Part shown: positions 43,733-51,527 of the stretch, one piece after another
How the letters are laid out: every line of letters begins with the position of its first letter
How positions within the stretch are numbered: position 1 is the stretch's first letter
Source: Actinoplanes utahensis
GTDB lineage: Bacteria > Actinomycetota > Actinomycetes > Mycobacteriales > Micromonosporaceae
DNA length: 64,000 bases
Direction: 5' to 3'
Assembly (NCBI RefSeq): GCF_016862455.1
Contig: NZ_BOMZ01000113.1
Span: 1 to 64,000, forward strand
Translations under genes and position numbers: made by a program
The notes under the pieces: model-generated
Told to the model about the DNA's origin: nothing
Databases searched by the model: none
The model's input: the letters and a program-made list of their open reading frames with translations, nothing else

Positions 43733-45130
43733 ATGACGAAGGGCAGAGGACGGCTGTTTCTCGGGTGCGCGGCGGTTGCTGTCGGGCTCCTGATGACGAC
43801 GTATGACACGACGCTGGGTAATGGCCTCTATGTCCTGGTCTATCTCGCGCTGTGCGGGGTGGTGTGGACGGCGGCGCTGCGGGAGCCGCCCGGGCCGAAC
43901 CGGCGGCCGTGGATCCTCGTCGCGCTGGCGCAGACGTTGTGGTTCGCCGGGGACGCGATCGAGCTCGGGTACTACTACCTGACGCCGGAGATTCCGACGG
44001 TCGGGCTGTCGGACGTCTGCTGGCTGACCGGGTACGCGCTGCTGGCCGTCGCGCTGACGATGATGGCGCGGCGGCGGGCGGCCGGGCGGATGCGCGGCGC
44101 GGTGCTCGACGCGCTGACGCTGACGGTGGCGGCGGCGCTGGCCAGCTGGCAGTTCCTGATCCTGCCGGCGCTCGACGAGGCGTACACCCTCGCCGAGAAG
44201 GTGGTGCCGCCGCTCTATCCGATCGCGGACGTGGTGCTGCTGAGCGCGGTGCTGTTCATCGCGCTGTCGCCGGGTGGCCGGACCGCCCCCACCTATCTGC
44301 TGCTCAGCGCGGTGACGCTGTTCCTGGCGATCGACCTGTCGTACAACGTGCTGCCGTTCTTCCTGGATTACTCGATCGTGGCCCGGATCCAGCCGCTGAT
44401 CCTGTTCGGCAACGCGCTGATCACGGCGGCCCTGCTGCATCCGAAACGTGCGGAGCTGACCCGGGCCGGGCACCAGGTGCACCTGCTGCACCCGTCGCGG
44501 GTGCTGTTCCTCGGCCTGGCGTTCATGACCGCGCCGGCGCTCACCCTGCTCAAGACGGGTCTGGAGCGTAATGCGCTGATCGCGCTGGCGGCGACGGCGC
44601 TGAGCGCGTCGTTCGTGCTGGCCCGGTTCGCCACGGCGGTTCGGGAGCAGGAGAAGGCGCAGGCGCAGCTGGCGTTCCAGGCCCGGCACGACTCGCTGAC
44701 CGGCCTGGCCAACCGTGCGGTGCTCGTCGACCGGCTGGCCAGCCCGGGGCCGGTGGCCCTGCTCTACCTCGACCTGGACGGTTTCAAGGAGATCAACGAC
44801 GCGCGGGGGCACGACGCCGGGGATGCGGTGCTCACCGCGGTCGCGGCGCGCCTGTCGGCTGCGGTTCGGGCGACGGACCTGGTGGTACGCCTGGGCGGTG
44901 ACGAGTTCGTGCTGCTCTGCCCGGACCTGCCCGCCGAGGAGGCGGTCAACCTGGCTCAGCGGGTGCTGGCCGAGGTGGCGCAACCGATCCCGTTCGAGGG
45001 CACGATGCTGGAGGTCGGTGTGAGCGTGGGTATCGCCGCACCGGGCGGCGACCGGAACGTGCTGCGCGCCGCGGACATGGCCATGTACGAGGCCAAGCGC
45101 CTGGGCAAGGGCCGCTATGTGATCGCCTGA
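43733..45130 (+). CDS. membrane diguanylate cyclase (GGDEF)
   Basis: The product (465 aa) has about nine membrane helices over residues 8-300, then a GGDEF domain (about 310-462). The catalytic motif is an intact GGDEF at 388-392 (VRLGGDEFVLL). The inhibitory site RATD lies five residues before it, so the enzyme should make c-di-GMP and be product-inhibited. No EAL domain is present. The ATG at 43733 gives a short cytosolic start before the first helix. The 236-base upstream region contains inverted repeats but no riboswitch I can name. Confidence 0.9.
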   Translation: MTKGRGRLFLGCAAVAVGLLMTTYDTTLGNGLYVLVYLALCGVVWTAALREPPGPNRRPWILVALAQTLWFAGDAIELGYYYLTPEIPTVGLSDVCWLTGYALLAVALTMMARRRAAGRMRGAVLDALTLTVAAALASWQFLILPALDEAYTLAEKVVPPLYPIADVVLLSAVLFIALSPGGRTAPTYLLLSAVTLFLAIDLSYNVLPFFLDYSIVARIQPLILFGNALITAALLHPKRAELTRAGHQVHLLHPSRVLFLGLAFMTAPALTLLKTGLERNALIALAATALSASFVLARFATAVREQEKAQAQLAFQARHDSLTGLANRAVLVDRLASPGPVALLYLDLDGFKEINDARGHDAGDAVLTAVAARLSAAVRATDLVVRLGGDEFVLLCPDLPAEEAVNLAQRVLAEVAQPIPFEGTMLEVGVSVGIAAPGGDRNVLRAADMAMYEAKRLGKGRYVIA

Positions 45131-45253
45131 TCGAGCTCCGCCAGGCGGCGGTTCAGGAAGCGGAGTTCGGCCGGGTCGTCGGTGAGCTGTCGCGCACGCC
45201 GGTAGGCGTCGCGGGCCTCGGCGGTCCGGCCGAGTCGTCGCAGCAGGTCGACA
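45115..45253 (-). pseudogene. relic of an ECF sigma factor (C-terminal end)
   Basis: A minus-strand frame encodes DLLRRLGRTAEARDAYRRAR and LRFLNRRLAELDQ before a TAG. This is the stereotyped C-terminal repeat of the sigma-24-type ECF factors with a DUF6596 tail. Nothing of the sigma2 or sigma4 domains remains upstream; the frame meets the 3' end of the neighbouring membrane protein gene. It overlaps the last codons of the diguanylate cyclase gene. It is a decayed fragment of about 43 codons. Confidence 0.6.
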
Positions 45254-45265
45254 GCGGGCGCCCGG

Positions 45266-46297
45266 CTATCTCTCGACGAACTTGCGCAGCGTGGCGACGA
45301 GGGTCGGCTCGCCGATCTCCATGTAGACCTTCTTGTCGGCCGGGGCCTGACCGATGTACGGGCACTCGGTGTCGTTCGCCGCGATCCTGGTGTCGAGGAG
45401 CTTGCGCCCGGTCGCCGTCTCGTACAAGTGCAGCCGGTAGGACGCGCGGAACATCGTCAGCTTCTCCGACGACGGCTCTCGCGAGGCGGGGCAGTAGCGC
45501 ACCTTCGAGCCGGCCGCGACCCGGTCCACGCAGGCCACCAGCCGGATCGTCGCCGGGTCGTCCGGCGCCCAGGTCGCCTCGACCTTGCTCGGCTTGCGGA
45601 AATAGGTGTTGAACATGGTGTACGGCATCCGGTTGCCGCCGCCCTGGTCGCCGTAGATCAGGACCGGGTGCGGGGCCTTGTTCCCGGTCCGCCGGGGCAG
45701 CGTCGGCCAGTAGGTCTCGCCGTGGCAGAGCTCGTCCATGTCGAAGACGCTGCGCGGCGGCACACCCTGCGCGGCGGGGCCGGTCGGCATCGGCCCGCTG
45801 TCGTCTCCGACGGCGGCCGGCGGCACGGGCGCCTCCGCGGCGCCGGTGGTGGCGGTGGTGGTGGTGGATGCGGCGCCCGCCGGGAGGGACGGGGCGGCGG
45901 TCGGCGTCGCGGACGGCCACACCGCCACGGTGACCCCGCCGGCCGCGGCCAGCAGCACCACCGCGGCGGCGGCGACGGCGATCCGGGCCTTCGTCCGGGC
46001 GGGCCGCCGGGGCGGGGCGAACGGGTCGTACTGCAGGGTCAGCAGGTCGTCGGTGGACGCCGAGCCGGGCGGCGGGTTGAGGCCCTGGATCGGCAGGGGC
46101 CAGGGGTCGACCGGCGCCTGGGTCTCCGCCGGCTCGGGGTGCGGCCGGCCGCCGGCCCGGCTGGCCCACTGGGCGAGGGGCGCGTGTTCGGTCCGGTCGA
46201 CGGTCTCGTCGTGGATCCCGGTGTCGGCCGGGACCGGCGCGACCGTCCATTCGGCCGGGCCGTCCGCGGCTGCCGGTTCGTTCCCCGTGTCGCCCAT
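45266..46297 (-). CDS. hypothetical single-pass membrane protein
   Basis: The product (343 aa) has a Pro/Ala-rich cytosolic part (1-100), one helix at about 102-123 (IAVAAAAVVLLAAAGGVTVAVW), a Thr/Ala/Pro-rich linker and an extracellular domain (about 165-343). Four or more cysteines in that domain (ELCHGETYW, ACVDRV, YCPAS, ECPYIG) may form disulfides. Family not recognised. It resembles the anchored unknowns that neighbour ECF sigma genes in actinomycetes, which fits the sigma relic next to it. Confidence 0.65.
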   Translation of the reverse strand: MGDTGNEPAAADGPAEWTVAPVPADTGIHDETVDRTEHAPLAQWASRAGGRPHPEPAETQAPVDPWPLPIQGLNPPPGSASTDDLLTLQYDPFAPPRRPARTKARIAVAAAAVVLLAAAGGVTVAVWPSATPTAAPSLPAGAASTTTTATTGAAEAPVPPAAVGDDSGPMPTGPAAQGVPPRSVFDMDELCHGETYWPTLPRRTGNKAPHPVLIYGDQGGGNRMPYTMFNTYFRKPSKVEATWAPDDPATIRLVACVDRVAAGSKVRYCPASREPSSEKLTMFRASYRLHLYETATGRKLLDTRIAANDTECPYIGQAPADKKVYMEIGEPTLVATLRKFVER

Positions 46298-46514
46298 GAA
46301 GCTCTCAGCCTTTCGCGCGTTCCGCGCACGGACTGTATCGAAGATCTTCTCCCCACGGCACGCCGCCTCGCGTGTAGCCGCGGCCCCCGAAGGCCACACA
46401 TCCAGCCTTGCCGATGGGCCGAGGCGCCGCTATGTTAATGAGAAATCACATCGCTGAAAACTATGAGATCCGCAGGTAACCGGCTCAGTCGCCGTCCCGG
46501 AAGTAGGTAAGCGA

Positions 46515-47729
46515 ATGCAAAATCTCAGTCGAAGAGGCGTTCTGACCCTGGGCGCCGCGCTGGGTCTGGCAAGCGTCGCCGATCCGTCGAAGGCGTGGGC
46601 GTGGTCCTCGGCCGGCTCGATCGCGGGCACGGACACGGTCAGCGACCCGTGGAGGGTGTGGGACGACGCGACCGACCCGCTGCTCGTCGACCTGCTGAAG
46701 AGCGGACAGGTCCCGGCGGTCAACAAGGCGTTCGAGAAGTGGGTCGACAACGGCGACGCGCTGCCGGCCGGGATCCCGGCCGCGCTCACCACGTACCTGC
46801 GGCAGCACAACACCCTGCCGTCCTGGGCCGACCAGGCCAAGCTGGACCGGGCCGCGCAGTTCAACAAGCGGATGAGCATGTACCTGTTCCTGCTGTACGG
46901 GCTGGGCAGCGGCATCATGAGCACGGTCATCCCGCGCGAGGCCCGCAACGTGTACTGGTCCGAGGGCGGCGCCGTGATGAAGTCCCGGGCGGCCAAGACC
47001 TTCACCTACGGGTACGACCTGAGCGCCATCGACGCCTTCAAACCCACCGGCCACTTCGTCGTCACGTCGAACAAGACGCGCCTGACCCACGCCGCGGTCC
47101 GGCACCTGCTGCCGCAGTCGTCGCACTGGCGGGCGGTCACCGACGACCAGGACTTCATCCCGATCAGCAACGGCGACATCCTGATCACCTTCCACAGCCT
47201 CGGTACGTTCGTGCACGGCAAGCTGAAGTCGTGGGGCATCCGGATGTCGGCCGCCGAGGAGGAGGCGTTCCTGCACATGTGGCAGGTGGCGCTGCACCTG
47301 CTCGGCGTGCGCGACGACTTCATCCCGGCGACCTGGGCGGCGGCGAAGGAACAGTCGCAGTACGCGCTCACCCCGCTGATGGCGCCCACCCCGGAAGGCA
47401 TCGACCTCGCCGACGTCCTGCTCAACCTGACCTCGGCGGTCGACCTGGGCGTCACCCGGGGCTTCCAGCGCGAGTTCGCCCGGTACCTGCTCGGTGACAA
47501 GGTCGGCGACTGGCTGAAACTGCCGCGCGACTACGCCTCGCGGACGGTCATCGAGGTCGGCTGGCCGGCGTACGTGCGGTTCCGGGAGGGTCTGTCGCCG
47601 ATCATCCCGACCACGTTCTCCCTCTTCGACCAGTTCATCCGCGGGCTGGCGATGCTCTTCCTGAACAACGGGACCTCGGCGACGTACACCCCGATCACCA
47701 TCCCGACCGGCAACCGCGCCGGAACCTGA
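46515..47729 (+). CDS. lcp: latex-clearing protein (Lcp), rubber oxygenase
   Basis: This b-type haem dioxygenase (404 aa, DUF2236/MpaB family) cleaves poly(cis-1,4-isoprene) outside the cell. A Tat signal is seen (LSRRGVLTLGAALGLA, end near AWAW). Residues Arg158, Lys161 and Thr162 in SRAAKTFTYGYDL and His192 in RLTHAAVRH have exactly the spacing of Arg164, Lys167, Thr168 and haem-ligand His198 in Lcp of Streptomyces sp. K30. Its length matches Lcp. Rubber-degrading Actinoplanes strains carry lcp genes. It lies next to a TetR-type regulator gene, as in other lcp loci. Confidence 0.86.
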   Translation: MQNLSRRGVLTLGAALGLASVADPSKAWAWSSAGSIAGTDTVSDPWRVWDDATDPLLVDLLKSGQVPAVNKAFEKWVDNGDALPAGIPAALTTYLRQHNTLPSWADQAKLDRAAQFNKRMSMYLFLLYGLGSGIMSTVIPREARNVYWSEGGAVMKSRAAKTFTYGYDLSAIDAFKPTGHFVVTSNKTRLTHAAVRHLLPQSSHWRAVTDDQDFIPISNGDILITFHSLGTFVHGKLKSWGIRMSAAEEEAFLHMWQVALHLLGVRDDFIPATWAAAKEQSQYALTPLMAPTPEGIDLADVLLNLTSAVDLGVTRGFQREFARYLLGDKVGDWLKLPRDYASRTVIEVGWPAYVRFREGLSPIIPTTFSLFDQFIRGLAMLFLNNGTSATYTPITIPTGNRAGT

Positions 47730-47761
47730 ACCGCGAGCCGGCCGCGCGTGGGCCCCGGACG

Positions 47762-48946
47762 CTAGGCGCGCCCGGGATCGGCACACCGAAGGGCGCCGAG
47801 GACCAGGGCGGTGACGGCGTCCCGGTGGGCGGGCGTGTTCTGCCAGCGCAGGGCACGCCCGACCTCCACCACCACACCGAACCCGGCGTGCACCAGCAGC
47901 CGGGCCTGCCGGGGATCGAGTTCCGGGTGAGCCAGCCGCAGCTGCTGCTCCCAGAGGGCGATGTGCTCGCGCTGGGCCGAGATCAGGGGCCGTTTCAGGT
48001 GGTCCGGCAGACCGGCGATCTCGGCCTCGGCGACGCTGTTGAGCTCGTTGTGCTCGAACTTGTAGGCGACGTACGCGGTGGTCAGCGCGGTCACCGCCTG
48101 CCGCGGCCCGGCCGCCTGCGAAAGGCTGCGCTCGACGGCCTGGGCCAGCAGCCCGGCCGCCTGCAGGCACGCGGCCACCAGGATGTCGACCTTGCCCGGG
48201 TAGTGCCGGTAGATCGCCGACGGGGCGAGCCCGACCGCCTGGGCGATCTGCCCGTTCGTGACGCTGGCGAACCCGTCCCGGGCGAACAGCGGGACGGCCG
48301 CGGCCAGGATCTCCGCCCGCCTGGTCCGCGGCACCGGCTGGGCGGGCGGTTCGGCCGGGTGCGCGCTGCCCGGCCCGGCGGTGGGATCGGTCGCGGCGAC
48401 CCGCAGCGCCGTCTCCCGCAGCAGGTCCTCGATCCGGCGCTGGGCCATCGAGGTGTGGTGCATGGTGATCGAGCCGATCGCGCCGAGCGCGGCGACCGCC
48501 CGCAGCCGCGCGTCGGGCATCGGATGCTCGTCGCCCACCATGGCCGTCACCCGGTCCACCACGTGCTCGAACTTCGCCCGCAGCCGCAGGCGGTCCCCGC
48601 GTTCCAGATAGCGGGCCTCCCAGCGGTACAGCCCGCCGGAGGCGCGGTGCGCGACGGTGACCCGGATCAGGGCGGCCAGCACGTCCGGCAGCGCGGCGCC
48701 CGGCGGCGACTCGGCGAGCGCCGCGACCAGGCGATCGGCCATCACGTTGGCGCACTCGGCGAACAGGGCGTACTTGTTCGGGAAGTGCCGGTACAGCGCG
48801 GCGGCGCTGATGCCCACGGCGGCGGCGATCTCCTCCATGGACGCGGCGTGGTAGCCGCGCTCGCTGAACGCCTGGCCGGCCGCCTCGATGATGAGCTGCC
48901 TGCGGTTGTGCGGCCGGGTGGCCGAGGTGGACGGGCGCGCGACCAT
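47762..48946 (-). CDS. double TetR regulator (two TetR units in one chain)
   Basis: The product (394 aa) contains two complete TetR units. The first helix-turn-helix is at about 17-63 (IIEAAGQAFSERGYHAASMEE, ISAAALYRHFPNK), and the second at about 213-258 (EILAAAVPLFARDGFASVTNG, LAPSAIYRHYPGK). Each is followed by a helical ligand domain. One chain could therefore act as an internal dimer. It ends 32 bases from the convergent lcp gene. TetR regulators control lcp in other actinobacteria, so it may regulate rubber oxygenase, but no operator was found. Confidence 0.88.
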   Translation of the reverse strand: MVARPSTSATRPHNRRQLIIEAAGQAFSERGYHAASMEEIAAAVGISAAALYRHFPNKYALFAECANVMADRLVAALAESPPGAALPDVLAALIRVTVAHRASGGLYRWEARYLERGDRLRLRAKFEHVVDRVTAMVGDEHPMPDARLRAVAALGAIGSITMHHTSMAQRRIEDLLRETALRVAATDPTAGPGSAHPAEPPAQPVPRTRRAEILAAAVPLFARDGFASVTNGQIAQAVGLAPSAIYRHYPGKVDILVAACLQAAGLLAQAVERSLSQAAGPRQAVTALTTAYVAYKFEHNELNSVAEAEIAGLPDHLKRPLISAQREHIALWEQQLRLAHPELDPRQARLLVHAGFGVVVEVGRALRWQNTPAHRDAVTALVLGALRCADPGRA

Positions 48947-49110
48947 GAGCGCAAGTCAATCACAGTGCGATCGATGCCCTCGCGGTCACGGTCGCGTGCG
49001 GTGGGCGTACCCCCTCACGATCCGATCTTGTGGAAGTGCCGGGCGGTGACCCAGGCGCTCACCGCTTCGCCCAGGCCGCTGCCCTGCACGTGGCGCCTGA
49101 ACCCGATTTA

Positions 49111-49135
49111 CCTATAGTTTCTATAGAAATTGTAG
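49111..49135. promoter_or_regulatory. AT-rich palindromic operator/promoter candidate
   Basis: An island of low G+C, CCTATAGTTTCTATAGAAAT, contains the perfect 12-bp palindrome TTTCTATAGAAA (49118-49129) and two copies of CTATAG. It lies about 55 bases before the SsuD-like gene in DNA otherwise above 70 percent G+C, so a regulator of that gene probably binds here. Confidence 0.5.
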
Positions 49136-49183
49136 ACCGATGACGGCCGCGCCGTCGGTCGAGAGCTGTCTAGGAGCCCTCTC

Positions 49184-50233
49184 GTGAGCAGCGAATACCT
49201 CTGGTACATCCCGAACCAGGTCCAACCCGGACACCGCGGCGACGACGTGGTGTCCGGCCACAACAGCCTGACGACGCTCACCGGGCAGGCCCTCGCGCTG
49301 GAGGAGCACGGCTGGGGCGGCGCGCTCATCGGCACCGGCTGGGGCCGCCCCGACACGTTCACCGTCGCCACCGCGCTCGCCGCCCGGACGACCACGTTCA
49401 AGCCACTGATCGCGATCCGGCCGGGATACTGGCGGCCGGCGAACTTCGCGTCCGCGGCCGCCACCCTGGACCATCTCACCGGCGGGCGGGTGCTGGTCAA
49501 CATCGTGTCCGGCAAGGACGATCTGGCCGCGTACGGCGACAGCGAGGACCACCAGGCCGACCGGTACGGGCGCACCGCCGAGTTCATGCGGATCGCCCGC
49601 CGGCTGTGGACCGAGGAGCGCGTGACGTACGCCGGGAAGCACTTCAGCGTCACCGACTCCACGGTGGCGCCCCGGCCGTACGCCGCAGGTCCCCGCCTCT
49701 ATTTCGGTGGCGCCTCACCCGCCGCCGAACGGGTCGCCGCGACCGAGGCCGACGTGCAGTTGTTCTGGGGTGAGCCGCTCGACGGCATCGCCGAGCGCAT
49801 CGACCGCCTCCGCACCCTCAGCGACGACCTGGACCGGGACCTGCCGCCGCTGGAGTTCGGCCTGCGCATCACCACCCTGGTCCGGGACACCACCGAGCAG
49901 GCCTGGACCGACGCCGAAGCGAAGGTCGCCGAGATGGCCCGGGCCGCCGGCGCCGCCCGTGACCTTCAGCGCCGCGAAGCCGTCGGCCAGCAGCGGCTGC
50001 TGGACCTGGCGGCCCGCGGCGAGGTCCTCGACGACAACCTGTACACCACGCCCGGCAGGTTCGGTGGTGGTGGCGCCGGCACCACCTGGCTCGTCGGGTC
50101 GGCCGAGGACGTGGCGAAGTCGCTGCGCCGGTACCAGAGCCTCGGTGTCACGCACTTCGTGCTCTCCGACACCCCGTACCTGCCGGAGATCCGCCGCCAG
50201 GGCGATCAGCTGCTGCCGCTGCTGCGCGACTGA
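49184..50233 (+). CDS. SsuD-like FMNH2-dependent alkanesulfonate monooxygenase
   Basis: The product (349 aa) is a luciferase-like monooxygenase of the alkanesulfonate type, which releases sulfite from sulfonates using reduced FMN. Family features are GGALIGTGWGRPDTF, KPLIAIRPGYWRP, HLTGGRVLVNIVSGKD, and PRLYFGGASPAAERVAA. The GTG at 49184 has AGGAG eight bases upstream. It stands alone, but the importer operon at 2745-6322 in the same window could serve it. An AT-rich palindrome lies in its promoter region. Confidence 0.88.
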   Translation: MSSEYLWYIPNQVQPGHRGDDVVSGHNSLTTLTGQALALEEHGWGGALIGTGWGRPDTFTVATALAARTTTFKPLIAIRPGYWRPANFASAAATLDHLTGGRVLVNIVSGKDDLAAYGDSEDHQADRYGRTAEFMRIARRLWTEERVTYAGKHFSVTDSTVAPRPYAAGPRLYFGGASPAAERVAATEADVQLFWGEPLDGIAERIDRLRTLSDDLDRDLPPLEFGLRITTLVRDTTEQAWTDAEAKVAEMARAAGAARDLQRREAVGQQRLLDLAARGEVLDDNLYTTPGRFGGGGAGTTWLVGSAEDVAKSLRRYQSLGVTHFVLSDTPYLPEIRRQGDQLLPLLRD

Positions 50234-50254
50234 CACCCCCGGGCGCCCGGTCGG

Positions 50255-51499
50255 TCAGCCCCAGGTGCCGTCGTCGCGGACCCGATAGGTCCGTCTGCCG
50301 TTGGTGAGCGTCTCCAGCGCCTCCAGATAGGAGTTCGCGACGAACCACTCGCCGGCCTGGTCCAGGTCGAAGATCCGGCCGTGCTCGTCGATGGCCAGCA
50401 CCGACTCGTTGTTGACCCGGCCGAGCGGGAAGAGCCGGGCCCCGATCACCTCGCCGAACTCGTGCAGCAGGTCGGCGGTGTGCGCGGCGTTGACCGAGTA
50501 GATCTCGAAGAGCCGGGAACGCTGGTCGACGCCCGGCGCCCGGCGGCCCACCCCGATCGGGCCGGTGTGCCGGTAGGCGTCGAACACGGCCGGGAACGCC
50601 TCGTGCCGGAACTCCTGGCCCTCGACGGCGACGACCGTACGCACCAGGCTGTCGGTCTCCGCCGCCCGCAGCTCCGGCGGCAGGTCGGTCACCAGGCCGC
50701 CGTCGGCCAGTTCCGCGCCGAGGGTGTCGGAGAACCGGGACGGGTCCGGGTTCGGGCGGTCCGGGGCGCGGAAGTGGTGCAGCGCCCCGGTCGACGCCCA
50801 CGGCATCAGCGACAGCTGGGTGAGCACGAAGGTGCAGCTCTCGCACGGGTCGTTCGGCCGGCCGGCGAGCGGATCGCCGGGCGCGTGGATCTGGAACGTC
50901 TCGAACGCCGACTCCAGGAACAGCCGCCGCGCCTCGTCACCGGTCAGCGGCGCCTGACCGGCCAGGCCCCGCCGGTGGTCCACGTCGTGCAGCACGTCGG
51001 AGCACACGATCAGTTCGGCGTGCCGCTCACCGCCACGCACCCGCTCCTGCGGCGACTGACCGGCCAGCAGCTCCAGCACCAGGCGGTGGTGGCCGAGCTT
51101 CTGGTCGCCCTTGGCGCCGGTGGCGGAGTAGACCCGGCCGTCGGCGGTGACGTGCGCCGCGATGCCCGGGGCGGCCCGGCGGCGGGCCTCCCGGCGCAGC
51201 TGAACCTCGGGGTCGGCGGTCCGGGGCGGGCCGGTGATCTCGTCGCGCCTCTCCCGGTAGTTCGCCCGCACCGCGTCCGACGGCCAGTTCGGCCAGGTCG
51301 ACAGCCGGCCGGTCTCCCGGTCGATCACCGTCACACCGGTGCCCAGCTCCGGGGCCACCGTGACGTCCTCCGCGACGATCACCACGAGGAAACCCAGGTC
51401 GAACTCCTCGACCGTCGCCCGGTGCGCCCGGCCGGAGTCCAGGGACTTCGCGCGCGCCCAGGCCGCCGCGCTCGCGTCCACGTCCACACGAGTGATCAC
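50255..51499 (-). CDS. YrhB/Imm35-like, YwqJ-type deaminase, SUKH-3-like fusion protein (copy 1)
   Basis: The product is 414 aa. Residues about 1-75 look like a YrhB/Imm35-type immunity domain ending VIDRETGRLSTWP. Residues about 105-235 resemble a YwqJ-type deaminase: the HAE motif (His160-Ala-Glu162 in ERHAELIVCSD) and CxxC (Cys219, Cys222 in PCESC) are intact, so zinc-dependent catalysis is possible. Residues about 300-414 resemble SUKH-3 (FDAYRHTGPIGVG, LHEFGEVIGARLFPLG, VLAIDEHGRIFDLDQAGEWF). The GTG start has GGAGGA seven bases upstream. It is 28 bases downstream of a paralogue on the same strand. Confidence 0.78.
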   Translation of the reverse strand: MITRVDVDASAAAWARAKSLDSGRAHRATVEEFDLGFLVVIVAEDVTVAPELGTGVTVIDRETGRLSTWPNWPSDAVRANYRERRDEITGPPRTADPEVQLRREARRRAAPGIAAHVTADGRVYSATGAKGDQKLGHHRLVLELLAGQSPQERVRGGERHAELIVCSDVLHDVDHRRGLAGQAPLTGDEARRLFLESAFETFQIHAPGDPLAGRPNDPCESCTFVLTQLSLMPWASTGALHHFRAPDRPNPDPSRFSDTLGAELADGGLVTDLPPELRAAETDSLVRTVVAVEGQEFRHEAFPAVFDAYRHTGPIGVGRRAPGVDQRSRLFEIYSVNAAHTADLLHEFGEVIGARLFPLGRVNNESVLAIDEHGRIFDLDQAGEWFVANSYLEALETLTNGRRTYRVRDDGTWG

Positions 51500-51527
51500 C
51501 GTCGGGTCCTCCTGCCAGGGGTGTGCG

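Noticed and set aside
49024..49100. A coding-like remnant on the minus strand (GLGEAVSAWVTARHFHKIGS before a TGA)
   Set aside because: It reads like a protein end but is too short to assign to a family, and no matching upstream part is seen in the same frame.
50238..50250. Palindrome CCGGGCGCCCGG between convergent genes
   Set aside because: It has no loop and no T tract, and such GC palindromes are frequent at this base composition.
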